The notes under the pieces are model-generated. The model was not told where the DNA came from. It did no database searches and saw only the letters and a list, made by a program, of their open reading frames with translations. Made by a program: the position numbers and the translations under genes. Below are positions 51,119 to 59,256 of a stretch of DNA of 59,256 nt, piece after piece (positions within the stretch are counted from its first letter, which is position 1; every line of letters begins with the position of its first letter). Origin of the DNA: CAYXUG01 sp964468655 (GTDB lineage: Bacteria; Fidelibacterota; Marinisomatia; Marinisomatales; CAYXUG01); NCBI GenBank assembly GCA_964468655.1, contig CAYXUG010000005.1, positions 1 to 59,256 of the forward strand. The letters run 5' to 3'.

Positions 51119-53941
51119 TTAAATGTTCAGATCGTAAATATTGCTGAAAGGCTGCATTCTGACTGGAATGATTTCCTGAAACTGACGACCATAACCTTTC
51201 GTAACAACCCTGTTATCCATGTTGATAAAAACACCATCATCATAAGTACTTCGGATTAAGCGTCCAAAACCCTGTCTTAACCGGGTAGCTGTTTCCGGTA
51301 CTGTAAAATCGTAAAATGAATTTCCTCCCTGACTGGTAATGACTCCGGAATATGCTTTTACTATGGGCTCAGTAGGCACATCAAATGGCAGTTTTGTGAC
51401 AACTAAAATCTGGAGCAATTCACCGGGTAAATCTATACCTTCCCAAAATGATGATGTACCGAGTAAAATGCCATTCTCAGATTTTTTTAATCCCTCTAAA
51501 AGTGCATTTCTTGAAGTTTGCCCAATTTGAGCAAACACATTTAATTCCTTAAAACCTGCTTTTACTTTCAATTGATCGTAACACGATTGGATGGCACTCC
51601 TGGCTGTAAATAACAGGATGGTTCTTTTTCCTTTTGTCGATAGATGATAGATTAAATCTGCCAGTAAAGCACTGTATTCATGAGATCTAACATCCACATC
51701 TCCCACCCATTGAAAATATTTACATTGTTCTTCGTACATAAAGGGACTGGAAAACGATTCTGTACAGACTGATTTTCCTTCTGAAATTAAATCAAGTCTG
51801 CACCTTGTTTTGAAGTAATCAAAATCATTGTTCACATTTAATGTAGCGGATGTTAAAACAACTGAATGAGATCGGTTTAAAATTGAATCTGTGAGAGTCT
51901 CACCAATATCAATTTTTACTCCGTTTAGAGAAAGAAATAATTTTTCTGAATAATAAATTCCTTCCACCCAATAAACCCAGTCATCTTTTTCACCAATTAA
52001 AGTGGCATTAATTTTATTCTCAATATCTACCAATATATCCCCGTACTGGATGAAAAATCGATTCAGCGTTTCAATTTCAGTTTTATCCAACTTTGATTCA
52101 TTTATCAATGAAGCGACATCCTTAATGATTGATTTACATTTAAGAAAATCGTGTGAAAGAATCTCTATCATCGATTTTTCTTCAGAAAAAATGCTTTGAA
52201 AATCATGGTAAATAAATTTTTCGGGATATTTTTGTTTCGGATTAAATTTCTCTTTCCACTTCGATTCCAATCTTTTGAAAAGGTCTTTGCTGCCATCAAT
52301 AATTGATTCAAACAATTTTTTGATTTCACCCATATACTCGGTTAATTCCGGATATGGTACACTGTATTTCTTACCAATACCGTCTATTTTCTGTACCATT
52401 TTGTTTTTTTGAATAGCCGGCTTTAATTGATCCTGAATCAACTGAAAATTTAATTGTACCTGATATTGCCCGTAGGCTGTCTTTATCAGATTATGCGCCT
52501 CATCAATGATTAATAATTCGAAAGGCGGTAAAACCATTCCACTTGCAGAATCAGAAAGCAATAATGAATGATTCACAATTAAAATATCACTTTTCAAACT
52601 CGCCTGCCTCAACGGACCGAGAAAGCACCCATTATTCTGATCGCAGACATTTGTTGTGCAAAACCCAACATCGCTGCAGACTATCATTTTTACTCTTTTA
52701 GACTGTCTGTTTAAAAAACCGGGACATTCAGAAAAATCGCCTGTTTTGGTAAAATGCATCCAGGTAATTAAAGGCAATAAACTTTCAGCTTCGTAGGGTG
52801 ACAGATATTCCCTGGAATCTTCAATAAGCCGGTTCAACCGTGTTTTACAGATATAGTTTCGCCTTCCTTTTACAGTGCAAGCACGGAAAGAAATATCCAG
52901 CATCTTTGCCAATTTGGGTACTTCCTGGTAAAATAATTGATCTTGAAGATGTTTTGTATTGCAGGAGATAACGACAGGACCTGTGTCTTTGTCAGTCGCA
53001 TGTTTCACTGCGGGGAAAAGGTAAGCCAATGATTTACCCAGACCTGTTCCCGCTTCAGCAACTGCAATATTCCCATTCTCAAAAGAATCATCTATAAACT
53101 GGGAATACTGCACCTGTCCCAATCTTTCTTCAAATAAATCAAATGATTCAATTTTGTTTTCGATCTTCCCATTCATTGTAAAAACGTCCTCTGCTGTGAC
53201 TCCACTAAGAGAAGATGAACCTGTAAAACGGATTCGATTAGACTTGACATTTTTTTCTATTTCGGAGTTATAAATCCCTGCCTTGCTGATTTCTTTTTCC
53301 AGGTAAAGATTTACCAAATCAATTATAATATCTTTGTTCGGAATATTTTTAAATGGTTTCAATATGGAAATCAATTTCTGCAGCGGTTCAATGGGATATG
53401 ATGCCAATTCTTTAATCAAATTAACGAAAATATGCCCGCAATTTTCTGTATCTGACATTGCTCTATGGGCTGCATCCTGCTGATATCCAAAAAAGTTAGT
53501 AACTGTCCCTAATCTGTGATTGGGAAGAAAATAGAGACAAGATTGCGAGAGACTGAGGGTGTCACAAAGGCGGTTTTTTAGCTCTGTTTTAGGTAAATAT
53601 TTTGATGTGAGAAATGAATAAAAAGAATAATCGAAACTAATATTGTGGGCAACGATTGGATCATCACCAATAAATCCAGCAAGTTTGGGTACAACTTCCT
53701 TTTCATCAGGAGAATCGGCTACCATGTCATCGCTGATACCTGTGAGATTTACAATGAATTCCGGGATGGCTCTCCCCGGATTGACCAAACTGGAAAATGA
53801 ATCAGAAACTTCACCACCCTCAAACCTTACGGCAGCAACCTCAATTATCTTATCGCTTGCCGGGTCAAAACCGGTTGTTTCAAAATCTAAAGCGATATAG
53901 GGGTCTAAATTAAGTGCCTTAAGAAGTTCACCGAAATCCAT
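51119..53941 (-). CDS. DinG-type helicase with N-terminal DnaQ-like exonuclease
   Basis: 940 residues fusing a DEDDh 3'-5' exonuclease (residues ~15-175: DFETTGFDPASDKIIEVAAV, VAHNISFDYSF, HRAMSDTENCG) with an XPD/DinG-type superfamily 2 helicase. The helicase has a Walker A equivalent EAGTGLGKSLAYL near residue 295, a cysteine-rich segment with four Cys for a [4Fe-4S] cluster (CTVKGRRNYIC and later CSDVGFC, CDQNNGC), DEAHNL, and the C-terminal QGFGRLIRS. This is the two-domain 'DinG/epsilon' form of Firmicutes and others. It probably unwinds damaged or R-loop DNA. It follows the flavoprotein gene with one shared base. Confidence 0.9.
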   Translation of the reverse strand: MDFGELLKALNLDPYIALDFETTGFDPASDKIIEVAAVRFEGGEVSDSFSSLVNPGRAIPEFIVNLTGISDDMVADSPDEKEVVPKLAGFIGDDPIVAHNISFDYSFYSFLTSKYLPKTELKNRLCDTLSLSQSCLYFLPNHRLGTVTNFFGYQQDAAHRAMSDTENCGHIFVNLIKELASYPIEPLQKLISILKPFKNIPNKDIIIDLVNLYLEKEISKAGIYNSEIEKNVKSNRIRFTGSSSLSGVTAEDVFTMNGKIENKIESFDLFEERLGQVQYSQFIDDSFENGNIAVAEAGTGLGKSLAYLFPAVKHATDKDTGPVVISCNTKHLQDQLFYQEVPKLAKMLDISFRACTVKGRRNYICKTRLNRLIEDSREYLSPYEAESLLPLITWMHFTKTGDFSECPGFLNRQSKRVKMIVCSDVGFCTTNVCDQNNGCFLGPLRQASLKSDILIVNHSLLLSDSASGMVLPPFELLIIDEAHNLIKTAYGQYQVQLNFQLIQDQLKPAIQKNKMVQKIDGIGKKYSVPYPELTEYMGEIKKLFESIIDGSKDLFKRLESKWKEKFNPKQKYPEKFIYHDFQSIFSEEKSMIEILSHDFLKCKSIIKDVASLINESKLDKTEIETLNRFFIQYGDILVDIENKINATLIGEKDDWVYWVEGIYYSEKLFLSLNGVKIDIGETLTDSILNRSHSVVLTSATLNVNNDFDYFKTRCRLDLISEGKSVCTESFSSPFMYEEQCKYFQWVGDVDVRSHEYSALLADLIYHLSTKGKRTILLFTARSAIQSCYDQLKVKAGFKELNVFAQIGQTSRNALLEGLKKSENGILLGTSSFWEGIDLPGELLQILVVTKLPFDVPTEPIVKAYSGVITSQGGNSFYDFTVPETATRLRQGFGRLIRSTYDDGVFINMDNRVVTKGYGRQFQEIIPVRMQPFSNIYDLNI

Positions 53942-55128
53942 TACAGTCCGGCGAAGACTTTTACCACGTCATAGATTAATTTTGGTTTTCTGAAAACAGC
54001 TTTCATAAAAACTTTTGATATGGATCTTTCATCCTCCGGAATTTTTGCTATTCCATCAGCAATTTTATCCAAATCATCATCAGTCAATTTACTGATTGTG
54101 TTTTTAATACTGTAAAATCTTTCATGGTTTTTGCCCCCGATTTTATGCCATTTGTCAGCATATTTATTCAATGATTTTTCACTCACGTCCCCGTTTTTGA
54201 TTGATTCCACTGCTGTTTCACCAGCCAACAATCCGCCTCGCATGGCAGGCACAATTCCACCACCGGTCATGGGGTTAACCATGTGTGCAGCATCGCCCGC
54301 AAGCATCAGTCCATTACTCACAAACTTTTTTAACGTTTTATCGCAGGGAACACCGCCCACTGTAGTGCTAATCACAGAACATCCGGGATAGTGTTCTTCA
54401 AGAAAATCATCAAGATATCTTTTAGCAGATCTGTCTTTGCTGTACTTGCCGGAGACTCCCAAACCAATATTGGCTGCTTTTTTCCCTTTGGGGAAAATCC
54501 ACAAATAACCTCCCGGTGCCATTTTTTGGGACATAAAAAAATCAAACCGGTTTTCATCCACATCAATCCCCGTCACTGTTTTCTGGACACACGATTCCAT
54601 ATCCTTCATCTTCAGTTGAGTTTTAAGTCCTGCCCATCTCCCTACCCTGCTTTCTACACCGTCTGCACCAATGACAATTTTTGATTTAACTTCAAATGGA
54701 TCTCCTAAATATTCACCTTTCACTCCTGCCACATTTCCATTATCAAACAGGAGTCCCGAAACATACGTTTTTGTAGCAATGGTTGCGCCTTCCTCTGCCG
54801 CATATTGAGCAAGATCATAATCAAAGACACGACGGTCAAGAATATAGCCCTTTGCCTTCAGATTGAATTCTATTTTGGTACCGTTTGGAGAAATAAGCCG
54901 GATTCTATTGATGACGGACTTTATCCATCGTTCCTGCGGTTCCACAAAGATTCGTAATCCCTCATCGCTGGCAGCTTCACCGCAACGGACAGGCACACCG
55001 ATATCCCTGTCTTTTTCAAGTAAGAGCACATCCAGTCCACCCAAAGCTGCATGACGGGCCGCCATTGAGCCGGCGGGACCACCACCCACTATGATGACAT
55101 CAAACTGTTTGTTTTTCCACATACTCAA
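53941..55128 (-). CDS. Geranylgeranyl-reductase-like FAD-dependent oxidoreductase
   Basis: 395 residues with an FAD-binding Rossmann start (FDVIIVGGGPAGSMAARHAA) and the second conserved block VRCGEAASDEGL. The later GDAAHMVNPMTGGGIVPAMR and GLLAGETAVESI, plus VPVRCGE near residue 50, are signatures of the geranylgeranyl reductase family. These enzymes saturate isoprenoid chains of archaeal ether lipids, menaquinones, tocopherols or bacteriochlorophyll. The start overlaps the end of a small ferredoxin gene by 29 bases, so the ferredoxin is the likely electron donor. Target isoprenoid unknown. Confidence 0.85.
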   Translation of the reverse strand: MSMWKNKQFDVIIVGGGPAGSMAARHAALGGLDVLLLEKDRDIGVPVRCGEAASDEGLRIFVEPQERWIKSVINRIRLISPNGTKIEFNLKAKGYILDRRVFDYDLAQYAAEEGATIATKTYVSGLLFDNGNVAGVKGEYLGDPFEVKSKIVIGADGVESRVGRWAGLKTQLKMKDMESCVQKTVTGIDVDENRFDFFMSQKMAPGGYLWIFPKGKKAANIGLGVSGKYSKDRSAKRYLDDFLEEHYPGCSVISTTVGGVPCDKTLKKFVSNGLMLAGDAAHMVNPMTGGGIVPAMRGGLLAGETAVESIKNGDVSEKSLNKYADKWHKIGGKNHERFYSIKNTISKLTDDDLDKIADGIAKIPEDERSISKVFMKAVFRKPKLIYDVVKVFAGL

Positions 55129-55291
55129 ATACCTCTATGGGACAAATATATTCGCACAATCGGCAATCGATGCAAATATCGTGAACAATCCGAATATCAG
55201 CTTCCTCCAAATCAATACAATCCACGGGGCAGACGCCCACGCAGCAACCGCAAAAATCACACGTATTTGGTTTAATTTCAATCATAGCCAA
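55100..55291 (-). CDS. Small 2[4Fe-4S] ferredoxin
   Basis: 63 residues with two CxxCxxCxxxCP clusters: CDFCGCCVGVCP (first) and CIDCRLCEYICP (second). This is a bacterial-type low-potential ferredoxin. The gene lies between the UbiA-like membrane protein gene (14-base overlap) and the geranylgeranyl-reductase-like gene (29-base overlap), a placement that suggests it feeds electrons to the reductase. The short size and dense overlaps mean it is easily missed. Confidence 0.92.
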   Translation of the reverse strand: MAMIEIKPNTCDFCGCCVGVCPVDCIDLEEADIRIVHDICIDCRLCEYICPIEVFEYVEKQTV

Positions 55292-56279
55292 CGTGAAAAG
55301 TCGGGTACACCGTATTTAACCTAAAATAGGAATAGATTCTTGTTACATGAAAAAGGACAAATAAACCGGCAAAATACCACGGATATCTGACACCAATAAA
55401 AATTGCCAAAATCAGTACAGGGTAAATTGATGCACGAGCGAAATGATCTTTTTTGGGGAAAATAAGAGGGGAAATAAAAAACGGCAGCGAAACGATGGAA
55501 GAAGTACTGATAATTGGATCATTTAATTGTATTCCAATAACAGTGCCAATTGTTAATAGAATTGATCCAATGAATGCCGGCATCCTGCTATTCTCGGAAT
55601 GTTGATCACTCTCACTTTTTTCGCTGGTAATGTTAAATGAGTCCGTTAATGATCGAATCCCAAAAACAGCCACAAAAAAAGCAACGTATGGAATAGATCG
55701 AGCAAGGTGAAAATTTTGAAGTCCAACATAATTCCACCCGCATAAAAAGGATAGAAAACCGATACAGGCACCAACAAGCAGTTTCATCAAAGTGGATGAT
55801 TGATGAATCTCATTATTGACCCGGAATAGATAGAACAGAATTCCCACCCACACAGGTATCAATAAAACATCCCAGCGCTGACTCAGAGAAAACAACAGTA
55901 CTGATTCCAGAAGAATAAGGATTAAGCCACCCATAACAAGAAAGCGGATGTTACCGTTTCCTGCACTAATACCACCGGATGCCGAGTCATTTTCCTTTTT
56001 ATCACTCACCATAGATTTTTGAAATTTCGAAGCAAAAATTGAACCGGCGAGAAGTGTGATTGATAAAAACATCGGAACAGCAAACCAGTCAAATTCCCTC
56101 ACCCAGTAGAGTTGTGGTTCAACTATGCTGCCAGCTGAACTCATCCCTGCAAGCACCATGATCCAGATTGGGATTTGATTAATGAGATTTAACGCGAACA
56201 ACTTATCAAACCGCTTTGCTGCCGACTGACAGCTATAGTAAAGAGGGGACCCGAACTTGATTAGTTTAGCGACGAACAT
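55278..56279 (-). CDS. UbiA-like membrane protein lacking canonical aspartate motifs
   Basis: 333 residues with nine or so hydrophobic segments, N-terminus KLIKFGSPLYYSCQSAAKRF, and a loop after the second helix with KSMVSDKKENDSASGGIS where UbiA prenyltransferases have NDxxDxxxD and a (K/R)PxxxG segment. A second loop has RSLTDSFNITSEKSESDQ instead of DxxxD. The overall layout and C-terminal FAGLFVLFHVTRIYSYF look UbiA-like, but catalytic aspartates are not in place. It may have lost catalysis or be a distant homolog. It sits with a ferredoxin and a geranylgeranyl-reductase-like gene. Confidence 0.5.
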   Translation of the reverse strand: MFVAKLIKFGSPLYYSCQSAAKRFDKLFALNLINQIPIWIMVLAGMSSAGSIVEPQLYWVREFDWFAVPMFLSITLLAGSIFASKFQKSMVSDKKENDSASGGISAGNGNIRFLVMGGLILILLESVLLFSLSQRWDVLLIPVWVGILFYLFRVNNEIHQSSTLMKLLVGACIGFLSFLCGWNYVGLQNFHLARSIPYVAFFVAVFGIRSLTDSFNITSEKSESDQHSENSRMPAFIGSILLTIGTVIGIQLNDPIISTSSIVSLPFFISPLIFPKKDHFARASIYPVLILAIFIGVRYPWYFAGLFVLFHVTRIYSYFRLNTVYPTFHVGYD

Positions 56280-56294
56280 TTTGGGAATAACGCT

Positions 56295-57668
56295 TTAACC
56301 GACGATTGGGTTTCCGGTTATTATTGCAATAACTTCATTGGCAATGAAAAAGAGGACAACCCCTGAAGCGATTGTCAAAAGAAATGAAACAACTCCGGCA
56401 GGCAAAAACTTACCTGAAAATCCTAATTTAATTTCAGTAATAAAATTAGGTACTCCCCACTTAAAAATAATGAATAATGCAGTCATCATACCTCCGATAG
56501 GCAGCATATATTTGGAAGAGGCATAATCCAGAAAATCGAAAAAGTTCATTTTAAATATTGCGCCGAAATCAGAAAATCCACCCATGGAGAGTGAACAGAA
56601 TATACCGACAACCGAGATTATACCTCCAAATGTAACGGTTGCTCTTGCTCTGCTCCATCCTTTTTGATCAATGAAATAGGCAGTAATCACTTCAAGAATA
56701 GAAATTGCAGATGTCAATGCTGCAAGAAATAATAGGAAGAAAAATAATGTACCCCAGATGACGCCTCCTGCAAGTTGGGGAAAAATTGTAGGCAGAACAA
56801 CAAATATCAGACCGGCACCTTCCGCTGGATCAGCGCCCATGGCAAATACCGTAGTAAAAATAGCAATTCCGGCCAGCATGGCAATTAAGGTATCAATAAT
56901 CAGAATTAATACTCCGGAACTGATTAGATTCTGATCACCGCGAAGATAACTGCCATAAGTGATCATTGTACCCATTCCGAGACTTAGAGTGAAAAAAGCA
57001 TGACCCAATGCCAGTACAATACTTGACGCTGTTAAGTCGCTGAATTTCGGTAGGAATAAAAATTTCATACCTTCCAACCCTCCCGGCAGTGTCATTCCCC
57101 TCACGGCAAGCACCAGCAGGATTATTAGAATCATAGGCATCATTATTTTACTCCACTTTTCGATACCACCCTTAACGCCATTAATAATGATCCAGATACA
57201 AAGTCCCATGAAAATAAAATGCCAGAAAAGAGGATTCCAGTCGCTTGTGATAAATGAATTAAAGAGATTCCCGGAAAGTTCAGGATTCCCTGCCAGTTCA
57301 TGAAAACCACCCATGAGGGACAGAAATGTATATCTTAGTGTCCATCCGCCCACCACGCTGTAAAATGAAAGAATAACAAATGCAGACGCAACACCAAGGT
57401 ATCCGACACCCTTCCACCACGATTTTGGCGCCAGTTTTTCAAAGGCACCTACAGGATTCAACTGAGTTTTCCGTCCAATGACAAATTCACCGATGAGAAT
57501 TGGCATTCCCACAACAAGGATACATATGAGATAAACCAAGGTAAAAGCAGCGCCACCATTGGCGCCGGCCATGTGGGGAAATTTCCAGATATTCCCCAAT
57601 CCCACGGCAGATCCCGATGCTGCCAGAATGAATCCTAACCTTGATCCCCAGTGTTCCCGATTTGCCAT
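56295..57668 (-). CDS. Sodium-dependent transporter (neurotransmitter:sodium symporter family)
   Basis: 457 residues and about twelve hydrophobic segments of the LeuT fold. The family signature is at the N-terminus, WGSRLGFILAASGSAVGLGNIWKFPHM with GANGGAAF, where unwound TM1 residues bind Na+ and substrate. TM6 region GHAFFTLSLGMG and TM8 region follow. Bacterial members take up amino acids. The gene begins 1 base after the DUF5683 gene ends, so they are likely cotranscribed. Confidence 0.93.
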   Translation of the reverse strand: MANREHWGSRLGFILAASGSAVGLGNIWKFPHMAGANGGAAFTLVYLICILVVGMPILIGEFVIGRKTQLNPVGAFEKLAPKSWWKGVGYLGVASAFVILSFYSVVGGWTLRYTFLSLMGGFHELAGNPELSGNLFNSFITSDWNPLFWHFIFMGLCIWIIINGVKGGIEKWSKIMMPMILIILLVLAVRGMTLPGGLEGMKFLFLPKFSDLTASSIVLALGHAFFTLSLGMGTMITYGSYLRGDQNLISSGVLILIIDTLIAMLAGIAIFTTVFAMGADPAEGAGLIFVVLPTIFPQLAGGVIWGTLFFFLLFLAALTSAISILEVITAYFIDQKGWSRARATVTFGGIISVVGIFCSLSMGGFSDFGAIFKMNFFDFLDYASSKYMLPIGGMMTALFIIFKWGVPNFITEIKLGFSGKFLPAGVVSFLLTIASGVVLFFIANEVIAIITGNPIVG

Positions 57669-57669
57669 G

Positions 57670-58092
57670 TTATGGATTTTCTCCTTTCTCTACGGTTAAC
57701 GAATCTGTCACCCCGTTTTCTTCGAATGTGGACAAATGACTGTCCACTAGGGCGTCTAAAAGGCCATAAATATACACAAATCCAATCCACCACGCATACT
57801 TGTTTCGTTTTTGGCGATAACGTTCGTGGGATAATGAATATTCATCTTCAGTCCATTTGTTATAAATGTCCCTGTTCTCAATGAATTTGTAAATGACGAA
57901 GACCTCAGCACCAAATAAAATCACCGCTTTCACGTATTTACCGTTATACAATTGCCCTCCTCCGGGAATAAGCGAATGTAGGACAGCTTTTTTAGGAGAT
58001 TTTTCAACGATTGTTGAATCCGTTGCTTCCTGGGATTGCAGAGGTGCGATTGCACAAAAGACAGTAAGGATAATAATTCTGAGTCCTATCAT
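57670..58092 (-). CDS. DUF5683 domain protein
   Basis: 140 residues from ATG 58092, which gives a hydrophobic N-terminus (MIGLRIIILTVFCAIAPLQS) resembling a signal peptide. The in-frame ATG at 58146 would add 18 residues that are a copy of the HsdS C-terminus and not part of this family. The DUF5683 hallmark is SLIPGGGQLYNGKYVKAV (residues ~38-55), followed by a second membrane segment and an aromatic-rich loop. It occurs widely in Bacteroidota and relatives; function unknown. It precedes the NSS transporter by one base. Confidence 0.82.
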   Translation of the reverse strand: MIGLRIIILTVFCAIAPLQSQEATDSTIVEKSPKKAVLHSLIPGGGQLYNGKYVKAVILFGAEVFVIYKFIENRDIYNKWTEDEYSLSHERYRQKRNKYAWWIGFVYIYGLLDALVDSHLSTFEENGVTDSLTVEKGENP

Positions 58093-58206
58093 ATCTTTAA
58101 TTTTCTGCTCATAGTTTTCGATGAGTTTTTTATTGGCATTTATCATCTCTTGCTCCGCTTCAATTTGGGAAACGATTTCTTGCTGGATGGATAACGGCGG
58201 AAGAGA
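58090..58206 (-). pseudogene. Duplicated C-terminal fragment of HsdS
   Basis: An open stretch of 39 codons (bounded upstream by TAA at 58207-58209) encodes LPPLSIQQEIVSQIEAEQEM followed by INANKKLIENYEQKIKDM. The real hsdS gene ends with IPLPPLSVQQEIVARIEAEQ and MVNANKKLIEIYEQKINDK, so this is a diverged second copy of the C-terminal conserved helix. It runs directly into the DUF5683 start, is out of any complete gene, and is separated from hsdS by a ~110-base hairpin segment. Confidence 0.8.
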
Positions 58207-58210
58207 TTAA

Positions 58211-58319
58211 CCCAATCCTTTAGGGTTGGGTGGACACTGCCTATCACCATCTTCATAACGCCGTTAACGGCGTTTTTAAATCCATTTTTCATCTCCAATC
58301 CCAGCCGTGAACGACTGGG
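58211..58319. repeat. Three-hairpin array between hsdS and its duplicated fragment
   Basis: Three inverted repeats in ~110 bases: CCCAATCC/GGGTTGGG (58211-58230, one mismatch), the perfect 18-bp palindrome AACGCCGTTAACGGCGTT (58257-58274), and CCCAGCCGT/ACGACTGGG (58300-58319, one mismatch). The third begins directly after the hsdS stop codon. The compact CCCA...TGGG hairpins resemble dispersed REP-like repeats seen in many FCB genomes, but I cannot confirm copies elsewhere. Confidence 0.6.
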
Positions 58320-59256
58320 CTAATCTCCCCAAACCTCTGAAATCTTATCATTAATTTTCTGCTCATAGATTTCAATCAGTTTCTTATTGGCATTTACCAT
58401 TTCCTGTTCTGCTTCAATTCGGGCAACGATTTCCTGCTGGACGGATAAGGGTGGAAGGGGGATTTGTAGATTTGAGAAATTTGTTTTTGAAATTTCTTTA
58501 AATGTACCGCCTGAAGCCATCTTATCCATTTCATCAACAAGGGTTGAAACCATAAATGCAACAAAATTAGTGTCTGCTGTAGCGTAATCATTAATTACAA
58601 TATTTTTAAATCCTTGGTTTGTTGCTGTTTCACTTTTGTTAATTGCAATTCTGCCAATTGTGGCTCTTGATGAAACCAATACTGAATTAACTGGTAATAA
58701 TTTCGCAGAAGATTTCTTCAATCCTTCACCAGTTATTTTGCGTTTTGTTTCGGACAATTTTGTAATAAAATCTTCTTGCGGTAAATCAACGAGAGTTGCC
58801 CAGTTTATATCTCCATCCCAATAATCTGGATTCTTTGAACTTGGTGTTCCACCAGATTCAATCTTAAATAATTCATTATCCCCCAACTTTACCATCTCCC
58901 AATCGTGGTCAATTGTAATCATGGGTTTGTAGTTGTCCACCACTTGCCGTGCTCCATCTATGATTTTCTGGTATCCGTAAATCTCTGCCACAATCTCTTC
59001 CTGCACCGATAACGGCGGTAGGGGGATTTTGAATGAATTTATCATTTTGGGTGATATATTTCCTTGTGCTCCACCACCAGCCGTTCTTTGGCAGAAACTA
59101 TAGAATCTATCTGAATGCAATAAGTTGTAAATGAAATTCTGATATATTTTTTCACTTTTTGCTCTTACTAATCCAACCCGTTGATTAAGCAATAAATCAT
59201 CGTAGGAAGACATTGCAACTTTTCCTACAGTTGCACCAGTCATTGCAATTAAAATA
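58320..59256 (-). CDS. hsdS: Type I restriction-modification specificity subunit HsdS (partial)
   Basis: Runs off the right edge; 312 codons lie in the window, with the open frame entering at ILIAMTGATVGKVA, the end of the first target-recognition domain. It continues with the first conserved helix (IPLPPLSVQEEIVAEIYGYQ), the second target-recognition domain (IESGGTPSSKNPDYWDGDIN, SRATIGRIAIN) and the C-terminal conserved helix (IPLPPLSVQQEIVARIEAEQ). It selects the DNA target of an HsdMS methylase and HsdR nuclease, which would lie upstream (to the right), outside the window. Confidence 0.92.
   Translation of the reverse strand, partial: ILIAMTGATVGKVAMSSYDDLLLNQRVGLVRAKSEKIYQNFIYNLLHSDRFYSFCQRTAGGGAQGNISPKMINSFKIPLPPLSVQEEIVAEIYGYQKIIDGARQVVDNYKPMITIDHDWEMVKLGDNELFKIESGGTPSSKNPDYWDGDINWATLVDLPQEDFITKLSETKRKITGEGLKKSSAKLLPVNSVLVSSRATIGRIAINKSETATNQGFKNIVINDYATADTNFVAFMVSTLVDEMDKMASGGTFKEISKTNFSNLQIPLPPLSVQQEIVARIEAEQEMVNANKKLIEIYEQKINDKISEVWGD

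Overview
The window comes from an A+T-rich, Gram-negative bacterium, most likely of the FCB group (Fibrobacterota-Chlorobiota-Bacteroidota and relatives), with a Marinimicrobia-like lineage as my best but unproven guess. Two secreted proteins end in Por/type IX-type sorting domains (NYPNPFNP and NFPNPF motifs). There is a GWxTD-domain protein and a DUF5683 protein, both typical of that superphylum. LPS genes (waaA, a family 9 heptosyltransferase, rfaE1, an lptE-like lipoprotein) show an outer membrane. Methylmalonyl-CoA epimerase and MeaB point to propionate/methylmalonyl-CoA metabolism.

Layout. (1) 1-2369: a graveyard of kynurenine-pathway genes on the + strand. A tryptophan 2,3-dioxygenase start, a RidA-type deaminase fragment and a kynurenine 3-monooxygenase are fused by deletions, and the monooxygenase is split by a 752-bp IS1595-family element with inverted repeats and a target duplication. 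(2) 2429-4360: a promoter, proC, a LEA14-like lipoprotein and a DUF4287/DUF5655 protein on +. (3) 4368-33638: a long minus-strand block. From its right end leftward it holds uvrB, a sugar-nucleotide epimerase, a sigma-54 activator, lptE, asnS, secreted proteins, gpmI, rfaE1, a propeller protein and a GWxTD protein, an isopropylmalate-dehydrogenase-like protein, nuclease genes, a nucleotidyltransferase, mtaB, a sorting-domain protein, a selenoprotein-trkA-trkH operon, and finally an aldehyde dehydrogenase, a DUF1611 protein, an enolase-superfamily epimerase and mce. (4) 33883-38527: a + strand two-component cassette with a large PAS-rich kinase and two response regulators, followed by a 474-bp intergenic region with hairpins. 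(5) 39002-47567: a minus-strand envelope block: ftsY, pgsA, a fused ABC ATPase, waaA, a glycosyltransferase, a polyprenyl synthase, tatC, meaB and a Crp/Fnr regulator. (6) rpsT alone on +. (7) 47955-59256, minus: guaB, hutH, a dinG-exonuclease fusion, a geranylgeranyl-reductase-like flavoprotein with a ferredoxin and a UbiA-like membrane protein, an NSS transporter, a DUF5683 protein and a type I restriction specificity subunit running off the window.

Standout observations. The AhpD/CMD-family gene at 11307-11909 is split by an in-frame TGA exactly at the second cysteine of a CxxC motif, and the TGA is followed by a well-placed SECIS-like hairpin, so I read it as a selenoprotein. The DUF1611 and enolase-superfamily pair resembles the recently described DgcN-DgcA D-glutamate pathway. 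The ferredoxin/geranylgeranyl reductase/UbiA-like trio suggests isoprenoid lipid or quinone saturation. The hsdS end carries a duplicated C-terminal fragment and three hairpins, which looks like a recombination scar.

All calls rest on reading the sequence and on recalled family features. No database search was run.
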